From the NCBI RefSeq assembly GCF_004005495.1, contig NZ_RZYA01000004.1:1-64000 (forward strand): a stretch of 64,000 nucleotides of DNA, given 5' to 3'. The notes under the pieces were generated by a model. The model saw only the letters and a list, made by a program, of their open reading frames with translations. It was not told the origin of the DNA and ran no database searches. The stretch comes from Streptomyces antnestii (GTDB lineage Bacteria > Actinomycetota > Actinomycetes > Streptomycetales > Streptomycetaceae). Each line of letters opens with the position of its first letter. The stretch's first letter is position 1. Shown here piece by piece: positions 35,332 through 44,461 of the stretch. The position numbers and the translations under genes were made by a program.

Positions 35332-36564
35332 GTGCAGACCCAGACCCTCAGCCAGAACGGAGCGGACGCGGAGGCACTCCCGGCCGTCCCGACGCAGAGC
35401 CGGCCCGCGAACCACCCCGAGAGCGACCCGCCCGCGGCCGAACCGGAACAGCCGGAGCCCGACGGGCCGGAGACCGCCGGTCAGAGCGCCGGACAGACCG
35501 CCGCACAGAGCGCCGGACAGACCACCGCACAGAGCGCCGGACAGACCGCCGGACGCGAGACCGCCCCCGTGGCCCCCGTCGAACTCCTCCTCGACTCCGT
35601 GGACGCCGAGCCGCCCGAAGCCCCGCCGGCGCGCGGCCGCACCGACACGGGCGGACCCTCGTCGGACCTCTTCCGCCAGTATCTGCGCGAGATCGGACGG
35701 ATCCCGCTGCTCTCGGCCGCCGAGGAGGTCGACCTGGCCCGCAAGGTCGAGGCCGGCCTGTTCGCCGAGGAGAAACTCACCGGCACCCCCGACCCGGACT
35801 CGCAGCTCGCCATCGACCTCGACAAACTCGTCGTGATGGGCCGTATGGCCAAGCGCCGCCTCATCGAGTCGAACCTCCGCCTGGTCGTCTCGGTCGCCAA
35901 GCGCTACGTGGGCCGCGGCCTGACCATGCTGGACCTCGTCCAGGAGGGCAACCTGGGTCTGATCAGGGCGGTTGAGAAGTTCGACTACGCCCGCGGCTAC
36001 AAGTTCTCGACGTACGCGACCTGGTGGATCCGCCAGGCCATGTCACGGGCCCTCGCCGACCAGGCGCGCACCATCCGCGTCCCGGTGCACGTCGTCGAGC
36101 TGATCAACCGTGTCGTCCGCGTCCAGCGCCGCATGCTCCAGGAACGCGGCTACGAACCCACCCCCGAAGAGGTCGCCGCCCACCTCGACCTGTCGCACGA
36201 GCGGGTCAGTGAAGTGCTGCGCCTGGCGCAGGAACCGGTGTCGTTGCACGCGCCGGTCGGTGAGGAGGACGACGTCGCGCTCGGCGACCTCATCGAGGAC
36301 GGCGACGCGGCGTCCCCCGTGGAGTCCGCCGCGTTCCTCCTGCTGCGCGAACACCTGGAGGCGGTCCTCTCCACCCTCGGCGAACGCGAACGCAAGGTCG
36401 TACAGCTCCGCTACGGCCTGGCGGACGGCCGCCCCCGCACCCTGGAGGAGATAGGCCGCATCTTCGGGGTGACGAGGGAACGCATCCGCCAGATCGAATC
36501 AAAGACCCTCAACAAACTCAGGGACCACGCGTTCGCGGACCAGTTGAGGGGTTACTTGGACTGA
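35332..36564 (+). CDS. hrdA: RNA polymerase principal-type sigma factor HrdA
   Basis: A 410-residue sigma-70 family group 2 factor. Region 1.2 ([27 protein letters not shown]), region 2 ([57 protein letters not shown]), region 3 and region 4 ([38 protein letters not shown]) are complete. The N-terminal 120 residues are acidic, Pro/Gln-rich and carry a three-fold QSAGQTAA repeat. The gene's place after dnaG is that recalled for S. coelicolor hrdA. GTG 35332 has GGAGG at 35319-35323; an upstream GTG at 35221 has none. Confidence 0.9.
   Translation: MQTQTLSQNGADAEALPAVPTQSRPANHPESDPPAAEPEQPEPDGPETAGQSAGQTAAQSAGQTTAQSAGQTAGRETAPVAPVELLLDSVDAEPPEAPPARGRTDTGGPSSDLFRQYLREIGRIPLLSAAEEVDLARKVEAGLFAEEKLTGTPDPDSQLAIDLDKLVVMGRMAKRRLIESNLRLVVSVAKRYVGRGLTMLDLVQEGNLGLIRAVEKFDYARGYKFSTYATWWIRQAMSRALADQARTIRVPVHVVELINRVVRVQRRMLQERGYEPTPEEVAAHLDLSHERVSEVLRLAQEPVSLHAPVGEEDDVALGDLIEDGDAASPVESAAFLLLREHLEAVLSTLGERERKVVQLRYGLADGRPRTLEEIGRIFGVTRERIRQIESKTLNKLRDHAFADQLRGYLD
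35482..35553. repeat. Three 24-bp tandem repeats inside hrdA
   Basis: Units begin at 35482, 35506 and 35530 with one or two differences (CAGAGCGCCGGACAGACCGC followed by CGCA). They keep frame and encode QSAGQTAA three times in the non-conserved N-terminal region. Confidence 0.9.
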
Positions 36565-36603
36565 GGGGCACCCCGTAAGGGGCACCCCCGCGCCCCAACC
36601 CGG

Positions 36604-38532
36604 TTACTCCACCTCAACAACCGCCTGCGCGAACTGCGCCTCGTACAACCGCTGATACGCCCCACCGGAGGCGACCAGCACGTCATGCCGACCCTGCTCC
36701 ACGATGGCCCCGTTCTCCATCACCAGGATGGTGTCGGCATCGCGGATCGTCGAAAGACGATGCGCGATGACGAACGACGTCCGCCCATGAGCAAGCCGAG
36801 CCATCGCCTTCTGGATCAGCACCTCGGTACGCGTATCGACCGACGACGTCGCCTCGTCAAGAACAAGGATCACCGGATCCGACAAGAACGCCCGAGCAAT
36901 GGTGATCAGCTGCTTCTCACCGGCACTGACCCCCGACCCCTCGTCGTCGATCACGGTGTCGTAGCCCTCGGGCAGCGTACGGATGAACCGGTCCGCGTGG
37001 GCCGCCCGCGCCGCCTCCTCGATCTCGGCCCGGGTCACATCCTTCGCGGCGCCGTACGCGATGTTGTCCGCGATCGAGCCGCCGAACAGCCAGGTGTCCT
37101 GGAGCACCATGCCGATCCCGGACCGCAGTTCGTCCCGGGCCATCTTCGCTATGTCGACGCCGTCGAGCGTGATGCGCCCGCCGGTGACCTCGTAGAACCG
37201 CAGCAGCAGGTTGACGAGTGTCGTCTTGCCGGCGCCCGTCGGGCCGACGATGGCGACCGTGTGGCCCGGTTCGACGGCGAGCGACAGGTCCTCGATGAGC
37301 GGCTTGTCCTCCTCGTAGCGGAAGGACACGTGCTCGAACTCGACGAGCCCGCGCAGCAGATCGGGCTTCTCGCCCGGCACCGGATCGGCGCCCTGCTCGT
37401 CCGCGTCGAGCAGTTCGAAGATCCGCTCGGCGGACGCGACGCCCGACTGGACCAGGTTCGCCATCGAGGCGACCTGCGTCAGCGGCATGGAGAACTGCCG
37501 CGAGTACTGGATGAAGGCCTGCACGTCACCGATGGACAGCGACCCCGAGGCGACCCGCAGACCACCCACGACGGCGACGAGCACATAGTTCAGGTTCGAC
37601 ACGAAGAACATCAGCGGCTGCATCATCCCGCTGTTGAACTGCGCCTTGAACCCGGCCTCGTACAGCGCGTCGTTCTGCTCGGCGAACGCCTTCGCCGACT
37701 CCTCCTGACGCCCGAACACCTTCACCAGCGTGTGCCCGGTGTACATCTCCTCGATGTGTGCGTTCAGCTTGCCGGTGGTCTTCCACTGCTGCACGAACTG
37801 CGGCTGCGAGCGCTTGCCGACGCGCGTAGCGATGACGAACGACAGCGGCACCGTGATCAGCGCCACCAGGGCGAGCAGCGGTGAGATCCAGAACATCATC
37901 ACCAGGACGCCGATGATCGTGAGCAGCGAGTTGATGAGCTGGCCCATCGTCTGCTGGAGCGTCTGGCCGATGTTGTCGATGTCGTTCGTGGCGCGGCTGA
38001 GGACCTCGCCGCGCTGCCGCTTGTCGAAGTACGACAGGGGCAGCCGCGACAGCTTCGCCTGGATGTCCTCGCGCATGCGGTAGACGGTCCTGTTGAGGGC
38101 CCGGTTGGACAGCCTCGTCGTGACGGCCATCAGCAGACCGGCGCCCAGGAACGTACACAGGGCGAACCCGAGCACGGAGCCCACGGCGCCGAAGTCGATG
38201 CCCTTGCCCGGGGTGAAGTCGATCCCGGAGAGCATGTCGGCGACCCCGGAGTCACCCCTGGCCCGCATCCCTTCGAGGACCTGTGCCTTGCTGGTCCCGG
38301 GCCGCATCTGGCGCCCGACGATGCCCGCGAAGACGAGGTCAGTCGCCCGGCCCAGGATCTTCGGGCCGAGCACGGACAGGCCCACACTCACGACGGCGCA
38401 CGCGATCATCGCGAACATCGTCGTCTTCTCGGGCTTGAACTGGGCGAGAAGCCGCTTGCCCGAGCCCTTGAAGTCCATCGAACGCTGGTCGGGGCCGCCC
38501 CCGGCCATCATCCGCCCGCCTGGCCCCGCCAT
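36604..38532 (-). CDS. ABC exporter half-transporter, second subunit
   Basis: A 642-residue fusion of a six-helix exporter domain (residues about 35-340) and an ATPase. Walker A GPTGAGKTT, Q-loop MVLQDTWLFGGSI, signature VSAGEKQ (SAGEK rather than LSGGQ), Walker B VILVLDEATSSVD and switch His in VIAHRLST. A Gly/Met-rich N-terminus precedes. It starts within the stop of the preceding half-transporter gene (ATGA overlap), as in heterodimeric multidrug exporters. Substrate unknown. Confidence 0.92.
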   Translation of the reverse strand: MAGPGGRMMAGGGPDQRSMDFKGSGKRLLAQFKPEKTTMFAMIACAVVSVGLSVLGPKILGRATDLVFAGIVGRQMRPGTSKAQVLEGMRARGDSGVADMLSGIDFTPGKGIDFGAVGSVLGFALCTFLGAGLLMAVTTRLSNRALNRTVYRMREDIQAKLSRLPLSYFDKRQRGEVLSRATNDIDNIGQTLQQTMGQLINSLLTIIGVLVMMFWISPLLALVALITVPLSFVIATRVGKRSQPQFVQQWKTTGKLNAHIEEMYTGHTLVKVFGRQEESAKAFAEQNDALYEAGFKAQFNSGMMQPLMFFVSNLNYVLVAVVGGLRVASGSLSIGDVQAFIQYSRQFSMPLTQVASMANLVQSGVASAERIFELLDADEQGADPVPGEKPDLLRGLVEFEHVSFRYEEDKPLIEDLSLAVEPGHTVAIVGPTGAGKTTLVNLLLRFYEVTGGRITLDGVDIAKMARDELRSGIGMVLQDTWLFGGSIADNIAYGAAKDVTRAEIEEAARAAHADRFIRTLPEGYDTVIDDEGSGVSAGEKQLITIARAFLSDPVILVLDEATSSVDTRTEVLIQKAMARLAHGRTSFVIAHRLSTIRDADTILVMENGAIVEQGRHDVLVASGGAYQRLYEAQFAQAVVEVE

Positions 38533-40265
38533 CAGGCAGCCTCCGCTTCCGTGAGCTGGGAGAGAACGATCTCCCGGTACGTCTCATTGCCGGCCATGAG
38601 TTCGTGATGGGTTCCCGTGCCCACCACATGGCCCTCGTCGAGGACCACGATGCGGTCCGCGTCACGGATCGTGGAGACCCGCTGGGCCACGATCACCACG
38701 GTCGCCTCGGCGGTCTCCTCGCCGAGCGCGGCCCGCAGCGCGGAGTCCGTCGCGTAGTCGAGCGCGGAGAACGAGTCGTCGAAGAGATAGATCTCGGGCC
38801 GCTGCACCAGTGTCCGTGCGATCGCGAGCCGTTGTCGCTGACCGCCCGACACATTGGTGCCGCCCTGCGCGATGGGGGAGCCGAGCCCGCTCTCCAGCTT
38901 CTTCACGAAGTCCTTGGCCTGCGCCACTTCGAGCGCGCGCCACAGGTCCGCGTCGGTCGCGTCCGGATTGCCGTACCGCAGATTGGTCGCGACGGTCCCG
39001 GCGAAGAGGTACGGCTTCTGCGGGACGAGGCCCACGGTCCTGGCGAGGAGCACGGGGTCGATGGTGCGCACGTCGACGCCGTTCACCAGGACCTCGCCGT
39101 CGGTCGCGTCGAACAGGCGCGGCACCAGGCCGAGGAGGGTGGACTTGCCGCTGCCGGTCGAGCCGATGACGGCGGTCGTCTCACCCGGGCGCGCGGTGAC
39201 CTGGATGGCCTTGAGGACGGGCTCCTCGGCGCCCGGATAGCGGAAGCCCGCGTCCCGGATCTCGAGATGGCCGTGACCGCGCAGCTCGCGCACGGGCTCC
39301 GCCGGCGGCACGACGCTGGACTCCGTGCCGAGGACCTCCTGGATGCGCTCGGCGCAGACCTCGGCACGCGGCACCATCATGAACATGAAGGTGGCCATCA
39401 TGACGCTCATCACGATCTGCATCAGATAGGCGAGGAACGCGGTCAGCGCGCCGATCTGCATGCCGCCGCTGTCGATGCGGTGCGCGCCGAACCAGACGAC
39501 GGCGATCGACGACACGTTCACCACGGTCATGACGATGGGGAACATCAGCGCGAGGAGCTTGCCGGTGCCGAGGGAGACCTCGGTCAGATCGGCGTTCCCC
39601 TCGCGGAAGCGGCCCTTCTCGTACGGGTCGCGGACGAAGGCGCGGATGACGCGGTTGCCGGTGATCTGCTCGCGCAGCACCCGGTTGACGGTGTCGAGCC
39701 GCGTCTGCATGGTGCGGAACAGCGGACGCAGGCGCCGCACGATCAGGCTGACGCTGATCCCGAGGACCGGGACGACGGCGAGCAGCACGCCCGACAGGGG
39801 CACGTCCTGGCCGAGGGCCATCACGATGCCGCCGACGCACATGATCGGCGCCGACACCATCAGCGTGAACGTCATGAGCGTGAGCATCTGGATCTGCTGC
39901 ACGTCGTTCGTGGTGCGGGTGATCAGGGACGGCGCCCCGAACTGGCCCATCTCGCGCGCGGAGAAGGACTGCACACGGTCGAACACGGCGGCCCGGACGT
40001 CCCGCCCGAGCGCCGACGCGGTGCGGGCGCCGTAGTACACGGCGCCGATGTTGCAGATCATCTGGACCACGGTGACCGCGATCATGATGCCGCCGAAGGT
40101 CAGGATGTAACCCGTGTCCCCCTTCACGACACCGTTGTCAATGATGTCGGCGTTGAGGGTGGGCAGATAGAGCGAGGCGCACGTCTGCAGGAACTGCAGC
40201 AGCACCAGCACGGCGATGGGTTTCTTGTACGGACTGAGGTGGGTCCGCAGGAGTCGTATGAGCAC
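38532..40265 (-). CDS. ABC exporter half-transporter, first subunit
   Basis: About 577 residues: six membrane helices followed by an ATPase with Walker A GSTGSGKST, signature VSGGQRQRLAIART, Walker B IYLFDDSFSALD and VIVAQRVSTI. Walker B ends in Asp (FDDS) where Glu is catalytic, and the switch His is Gln (AQR). This half therefore has the degenerate ATP site usual in heterodimeric exporters, the partner holding the active Glu. GTG 40265 with GAGAG upstream is preferred, giving the common VLIRLLRTHL start; ATG 40292 is an alternative without a ribosome binding site. Confidence 0.9.
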   Translation of the reverse strand: MLIRLLRTHLSPYKKPIAVLVLLQFLQTCASLYLPTLNADIIDNGVVKGDTGYILTFGGIMIAVTVVQMICNIGAVYYGARTASALGRDVRAAVFDRVQSFSAREMGQFGAPSLITRTTNDVQQIQMLTLMTFTLMVSAPIMCVGGIVMALGQDVPLSGVLLAVVPVLGISVSLIVRRLRPLFRTMQTRLDTVNRVLREQITGNRVIRAFVRDPYEKGRFREGNADLTEVSLGTGKLLALMFPIVMTVVNVSSIAVVWFGAHRIDSGGMQIGALTAFLAYLMQIVMSVMMATFMFMMVPRAEVCAERIQEVLGTESSVVPPAEPVRELRGHGHLEIRDAGFRYPGAEEPVLKAIQVTARPGETTAVIGSTGSGKSTLLGLVPRLFDATDGEVLVNGVDVRTIDPVLLARTVGLVPQKPYLFAGTVATNLRYGNPDATDADLWRALEVAQAKDFVKKLESGLGSPIAQGGTNVSGGQRQRLAIARTLVQRPEIYLFDDSFSALDYATDSALRAALGEETAEATVVIVAQRVSTIRDADRIVVLDEGHVVGTGTHHELMAGNETYREIVLSQLTEAEAA

Positions 40266-40411
40266 GCTCGGTCTCTCGGAGTCGGCTGGCATGAGGGATC
40301 GGTGAGGGTCAGTGGTGCACGACCCCCATCGTCCGACACTCCACCGGTGTTACTTCAACCGAATAACCCAAGAGCGCGCCAAGAAATACCGTCCCGAACC
40401 GGGCGAACCGC

Positions 40412-41851
40412 TCACGCCCCCACGGAATCGAACGCTCCGGGATGCGTCTGCTCCCGTACGGCGGTGAACTGCTGCCGCACCGCCTGCCCGACCGCGAACT
40501 CCTCACCCGGCTCGAGCACCTGCGCCGCCGCGCCCTGCCACTGTGGCAGCTGCCCGCTCAGCGCCCAGGCCGCCTGCCGGGCCGCACCGAGCGCCGCGTA
40601 GTCCGCGGGCTGCGGCACCACGACCTGCGTCCCGAACAGCATCGGCGCCGCGGCCTGCACCGCCGGCAGCTCGGCCGCCGCCCCCAGCAGGAACACCCGC
40701 CGCACCGCGACGCCCCGCCCGCGCAGTACGTCCATGGCGTCCGCGAGCCCGCACAGCATGCCCTCGAACGCGGCCCGCGCGAGATGCTCCGGCTTCATCG
40801 ACTCCCGCCGCAGCCCGCTCAGGGTGCCCGCGGTGTGCGGCAGATTCGGCGTCTTCTCGCCCTCCAGGTACGGCAGCAGGACGAGCCCGTGCGAGCCCGG
40901 CGTCGACTTCATCGCCAGGTCGGACAGCTCCTCGATCCCGGAGAGGCCGAGCATGTCGGCCGTGCCGCGCAGGGCCCGTACCGCATTGAGCGTGTGGACG
41001 ACGGGCAGGTGCATGCCGGTCGCGTCGGCGAGCGAGGTGATCGTCCCCGACGCGTCGACCAGGGCTTCGTGATGCACCGCCATGACGGATCCCGAGGCGC
41101 CGAGCGACACGACCGCGTCGCCCTCCTGCACCCCGAGCCCGAACGCCGCGGCCATCGTCTCGCCCGTACCGGCAGAGATGATCAGCCCCTCCGGCGTCGT
41201 GCCCGCCGCGTCCCCCGGGCCGAGGACCTCGGGCAGCAGCGCCTGGTGCCCGAGCGCCAGCTCCACCAGATCCGGCCGGTACGCACCGCTCGCCGCCGAC
41301 CAGTAGCCGGTGCCCGAGGCGCCGCCCCGGTCGGTGGTCCGACGCGAGGGCCGGCCCAGGAGCTGCCACACCAGCCAGTCGTGGGCCTGCATCACACCGG
41401 CGATCCGCTGCGCGGCCTCCGGCTCGTGCTTCGCCAGCCAGCGCAGCTTCGTCACCGGATGCGCCGCCTGCGGCACACATCCGACGGCCTGCGCCCAGGC
41501 CTCGCGCCCGCCGAACCGGTCGACGAGATCCGCCGCCGACGCCTGCGTCCGCCGGTCGCCGCCGGGCATCGCGGCCCGCACGGTGTTGCCCTGGCTGTCC
41601 AGCGGCACCAGCGCGTTCTGCTGCGCGGAGACGCCGATGGCCTGCACGCCCTCGAGCAGCCCGCCGCCCGCGGCCTCACCGAGGGAGAGCAGCCACGCCT
41701 GTGGATCGACATCGGCGAGGCGGCCGCCACCCTCGGCGGTTTCCAGCGGGTGCGGGGCGTAGCCCTGCTTGATGACGGCACCGGAGTCCGCGTCACAGAC
41801 CACGATCCGAGTGAAATCGGGCGAACTGTCCAGCCCGGCGACTATCCCCAT
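40412..41851 (-). CDS. FGGY-family carbohydrate kinase (xylulokinase-like)
   Basis: A 479-residue sugar kinase. ATPase-fold motifs: VAGLDSSPDFTRIVVCD (phosphate 1), VQAIGVSAQQNALVPLD, MPGGDRRT with the conserved Asp, and GASGSVMAVHHEAL in the C-terminal lobe. The helix FEGMLCGLADAMDVLRGRG, with the following LLGAAAE, is the C-terminal FGGY signature area. D-xylulose is the nearest named substrate, but specificity cannot be read. ATG 41851 is chosen at the conserved strand; an earlier in-frame ATG lies 18 bp upstream. Apparently monocistronic. Confidence 0.87.
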   Translation of the reverse strand: MGIVAGLDSSPDFTRIVVCDADSGAVIKQGYAPHPLETAEGGGRLADVDPQAWLLSLGEAAGGGLLEGVQAIGVSAQQNALVPLDSQGNTVRAAMPGGDRRTQASAADLVDRFGGREAWAQAVGCVPQAAHPVTKLRWLAKHEPEAAQRIAGVMQAHDWLVWQLLGRPSRRTTDRGGASGTGYWSAASGAYRPDLVELALGHQALLPEVLGPGDAAGTTPEGLIISAGTGETMAAAFGLGVQEGDAVVSLGASGSVMAVHHEALVDASGTITSLADATGMHLPVVHTLNAVRALRGTADMLGLSGIEELSDLAMKSTPGSHGLVLLPYLEGEKTPNLPHTAGTLSGLRRESMKPEHLARAAFEGMLCGLADAMDVLRGRGVAVRRVFLLGAAAELPAVQAAAPMLFGTQVVVPQPADYAALGAARQAAWALSGQLPQWQGAAAQVLEPGEEFAVGQAVRQQFTAVREQTHPGAFDSVGA

Positions 41852-41901
41852 GACTGAAGTCTGCCGCACCCCGCGGCGGCCCCTTCCGGCGGGCCGGGGG
41901 C

Positions 41902-42210
41902 TCAGGTGTTGCTGGTGCCCCAGTCGTCCTCGAGCGCGTCACCGGCCTGGCCGCGCTCCCGGATCGAGCGCACCCGGCCGGCCACCGAGTCGGGCACCCG
42001 GCTCCCGACCTTGTCGCTCACCGAGTGGAGCGCCTTGCCCGCGAAGTGGCGGGTCTGCTGGGCCGCCGACTCGGCCGTGTTCCGCACGGCGGGGTTCTGC
42101 GCGACCGCGCGCGCGGACTTCTTCAACTGCTCGTACCGCTCGCGCCCGGCCCGGGTCCCGAGCACGTAACCCAGGGCCAGTCCGGCGACGAATGTGAGCC
42201 GGTAGCGCAT
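41902..42210 (-). CDS. YtxH-like membrane protein
   Basis: A 102-residue protein with one N-terminal helix carrying a glycine face (LTFVAGLALGYVLGTRAG), then the typical RERYEQLKKSARAVAQNP helix and a charged, probably coiled C-terminal half. It matches the small actinobacterial YtxH-like family, of unknown function. GGAAGG precedes ATG 42210; a GTG at 42219 is possible. Confidence 0.82.
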   Translation of the reverse strand: MRYRLTFVAGLALGYVLGTRAGRERYEQLKKSARAVAQNPAVRNTAESAAQQTRHFAGKALHSVSDKVGSRVPDSVAGRVRSIRERGQAGDALEDDWGTSNT

Positions 42211-42347
42211 GGCTGCCACCCTTCCCTAGTGATCGCTGGGGGAACCGATTGGCGGAGCACCCCCCTGCTTGCGCTAATGTATGTGTCGCAGCGAGCGCAC
42301 GCCCCCTGGCAAGTGCCGAGGTAGGTGCGTTCGATGCAACGAGACAT

Positions 42348-42420
42348 TCCCCTGTAGCTCAATTGGCAGAGCAGCCGGCTGTTAACCGGCAGGTTACTGG
42401 TTCGAGTCCAGTCGGGGGAG
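42348..42420 (+). tRNA. tRNA-Asn (GTT), copy 1
   Basis: A complete 73-nt cloverleaf: acceptor TCCCCTG/CGGGGGA with a G discriminator, D-arm AGCTCAATTGGCAGAGCA, anticodon stem GCCGG/CCGGC with loop CTGTTAA, T-arm ACTGG-TTCGAGT-CCAGT. No encoded CCA. The second copy begins five bases after it. Confidence 0.96.
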
Positions 42421-42425
42421 CTCGA

Positions 42426-42498
42426 TCTCCTGTAGCTCAATTGGCAGAGCAGCCGGCTGTTAACCGGCAGGTTACTGGTTCGAGTCCAGTCGGGAGAG
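42426..42498 (+). tRNA. tRNA-Asn (GTT), copy 2
   Basis: Identical to copy 1 except for acceptor pair 3:70, which changes from C-G to T-A (TCTCCTG/CGGGAGA), keeping the stem paired. Presumably co-transcribed with copy 1 and ended by the hairpin at 42508. Confidence 0.96.
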
Positions 42499-42507
42499 CT
42501 GACGGAC

Positions 42508-42538
42508 AAGACCCCCGGGAGAACCCCGGGGGTCTTTT
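42508..42538 (+). terminator. Terminator after the tRNA-Asn pair
   Basis: A 12-bp perfect stem (AAGACCCCCGGG) with a 5-nt loop is followed by TTTT, ten bases after the second tRNA-Asn. Confidence 0.92.
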
Positions 42539-42684
42539 CGTGTCGTCTTATGGATCAGGTGGAACCGTCCGCGGGCGCGCGAAGTCCTCTACGTCGAGCG
42601 AAGCCGACCATCCGGAGCAGGAGATCGTATGAGCGGCTATGCTGCGGCAGACGGCGCGTACACATGTACGCGACACGCCGTTAC

Positions 42685-42761
42685 GGGGCGGTAGCTCAGC
42701 CGGTTAGAGCAGCGGACTCATAATCCGTCGGCCGTGGGTTCGAGTCCCACCCGCCCCACCA
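42685..42761 (+). tRNA. tRNA with CAT anticodon (elongator Met or Ile2)
   Basis: A full cloverleaf with acceptor GGGGCGG/CCGCCCC, D-arm AGCTCAGCCGGTTAGAGCA, anticodon loop CTCATAA and T-arm GTGGG-TTCGAGT-CCCAC, then A and an encoded CCA. The normal first acceptor pair (G-C) excludes initiator tRNA-fMet. CAT could be elongator tRNA-Met or the lysidine-modified tRNA-Ile; elongator Met is more likely, but this is not settled. Confidence 0.92.
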
Positions 42762-42937
42762 AAGTCCCCGGGCAGAAACGTATCGCCGCGGGGATGTGCT
42801 CTGTATGGGCCCCTCGGGCTGCGTGCGCGCCGCGTCCCCGCGAGGATGTAGCCATGACCACTGGCACCCGAACAGGAGCGGCGCGGCCGTGTGTTGAACG
42901 GCTTCACCGGCCGGCCTCGTGCCGGCCTCGTCGCCGG

Positions 42938-44407
42938 TCAGAGCGGGGACAGCCAGGCAACGGTCGTACCGACACCGCCGTCCTCCGTCACCCTGTCGTC
43001 CGTCACCCCGTCGTCCCACACCGTGAGCCGTACGCCCTTTCTGCCGTCCGGCAGAGTGGCGCGGGCGTCCACGGCGACGTCGATACGGGAGCAGCCCGGG
43101 CGGCGTGACGCGGCGGCCAGGGCGCGGCGCAGGGCCGCGAGGAGTTGGCCGTCGACCGGGTCCGTGACGCGCGCGTCGACCGCCCCCGTGAAGTGCACCG
43201 ACGGCTGGAAGCCGAGCACGGCCGAGGCGCCCGCCGTCTCGCGCAGGACCTTGCCGCGGAACGTCGTGGGCGCGTCGGCCGGCGGCTGCTGGAGCGCGAA
43301 GATCGCCGTACGGACCTCCTGGATCGTCGACTCCAGCTCGTCGACGGCCCTGCCGAGCGTGTCGTGCACGTCGTTGCGGCGCGCCCGGCGCTGGGTGGAC
43401 TCCAGCATCATGCCCGTGGCGAACAGCCGCTGGACGACCAGGTCGTGCAGGTCGCGGGCGATGCGGTCGCGGTCCTCGAAGACGGCCAGGCGCTCCCGGC
43501 CCTGCTGGGCGTCGGCGAGCACCAGGGCGAGCGCGGCCTGCGACGCGAACTGCGTGGCGAGCAGCTGGTCGACCGACGTGTAGGGGCGGGCGCCGCGGCC
43601 GCGGGGGAGCGCGAGCGTGCCGATCAGACGGCCGCCCGACTGCAGCGGAAGCATCATGCTCGGGCCGAACCGGGAGCGGACCCGGGTCGTCATCCGGGGG
43701 TCCGTGGCCGAGTCGTCGATGAACACCGGCTCGCCGCCGAGGAGTTGTTCGAGGACCGCGCTGCCCGGCTCGATCGTGGCGCCGAGCAGATCCTCGGGGT
43801 CCACCGACGCGGACGCGGCGACGATCTCCATGCCGCCCGCCGGGGTGGGCTGGAGGATCACGCCGGCGGAGGCGTCGGCGAGGAGACGGGCCTGCTCCGC
43901 GACCGTCATCAGGGCGTCCGACGCGGGCTCGCCCGTGAGCAGGGCCCTGGTCACGGCGGAGGCCCCCTCGATCCAGCGCTCCCGCTGCCGGGCGGCCTCG
44001 TACAGGCGGGCGTTGGCGATGGCGATGCCGGCCTGGGTGGCGAGGGCGCGAAGGAGGTCGTGGTCGTCGGCGCCGAAGCGGGCGCCGGGCCGGTCGTGGG
44101 TGAGGGTGAGCCGGCCGGAGCTGCCGGCGGGGTCACCGATGGGGACGGTCAGGGTGGTGGGGGCTGGGGGTTCTGGGGCACCGGATTCACGGGGTGAGAC
44201 CGAGGTGACGTGGAGGACCACCGCGCCGTGGCCGGGGTCGAGGACGGTCAGGGCCGCGTGGCCGGCGGCCGTCAGTTCGGCCGCGCTGTCCACCACGTGC
44301 TGGAGGGTGCCGCGCAGTTCGGGGCCGGACCCGGCGCCGGGTGCCGCGTCCGCGGCGACCGGCGGGCGGGGCGGCGCCTGGGGGTCGTCGGCGTCCAGGG
44401 TCGTCAT
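42938..44407 (-). CDS. GAF-domain sensor kinase with degraded ATPase domain
   Basis: A 489-residue DevS/NarL-type sensor. Two GAF domains (about 25-150 and 165-300) are followed by a HisKA_3 helix with the phospho-acceptor His in RDRIARDLHDLVVQRLFATG. The ATP-binding part (from about residue 400) is odd. The N-box normally reading ExLxNxxxH is ALRRALAAASRRPG, lacking Asn and His. The G1 region keeps only DDGV, and the rest (G2) is missing since the protein stops at TTVAWLSPL. It probably cannot bind ATP alone, so it would need a partner kinase or act as a ligand-sensing scaffold. No response regulator is adjacent. Confidence 0.83.
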   Translation of the reverse strand: MTTLDADDPQAPPRPPVAADAAPGAGSGPELRGTLQHVVDSAAELTAAGHAALTVLDPGHGAVVLHVTSVSPRESGAPEPPAPTTLTVPIGDPAGSSGRLTLTHDRPGARFGADDHDLLRALATQAGIAIANARLYEAARQRERWIEGASAVTRALLTGEPASDALMTVAEQARLLADASAGVILQPTPAGGMEIVAASASVDPEDLLGATIEPGSAVLEQLLGGEPVFIDDSATDPRMTTRVRSRFGPSMMLPLQSGGRLIGTLALPRGRGARPYTSVDQLLATQFASQAALALVLADAQQGRERLAVFEDRDRIARDLHDLVVQRLFATGMMLESTQRRARRNDVHDTLGRAVDELESTIQEVRTAIFALQQPPADAPTTFRGKVLRETAGASAVLGFQPSVHFTGAVDARVTDPVDGQLLAALRRALAAASRRPGCSRIDVAVDARATLPDGRKGVRLTVWDDGVTDDRVTEDGGVGTTVAWLSPL

Positions 44408-44461
44408 GGCCGGCTCCCCGGTCCCGTCCCGGTCCCCGCCGTCCCTGCCCCGCCGCCGGTC

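Noticed and set aside
36566..36600. Terminator after hrdA
   Set aside because: Only CCCC-GTAA-GGGG pairs convincingly; the surrounding GC-rich repeats do not form a stable longer stem.
42685..42761. Initiator tRNA-fMet
   Set aside because: Initiators have a mismatched first acceptor pair and a GGG/CCC anticodon stem; this tRNA has a normal G-C pair and a different stem.
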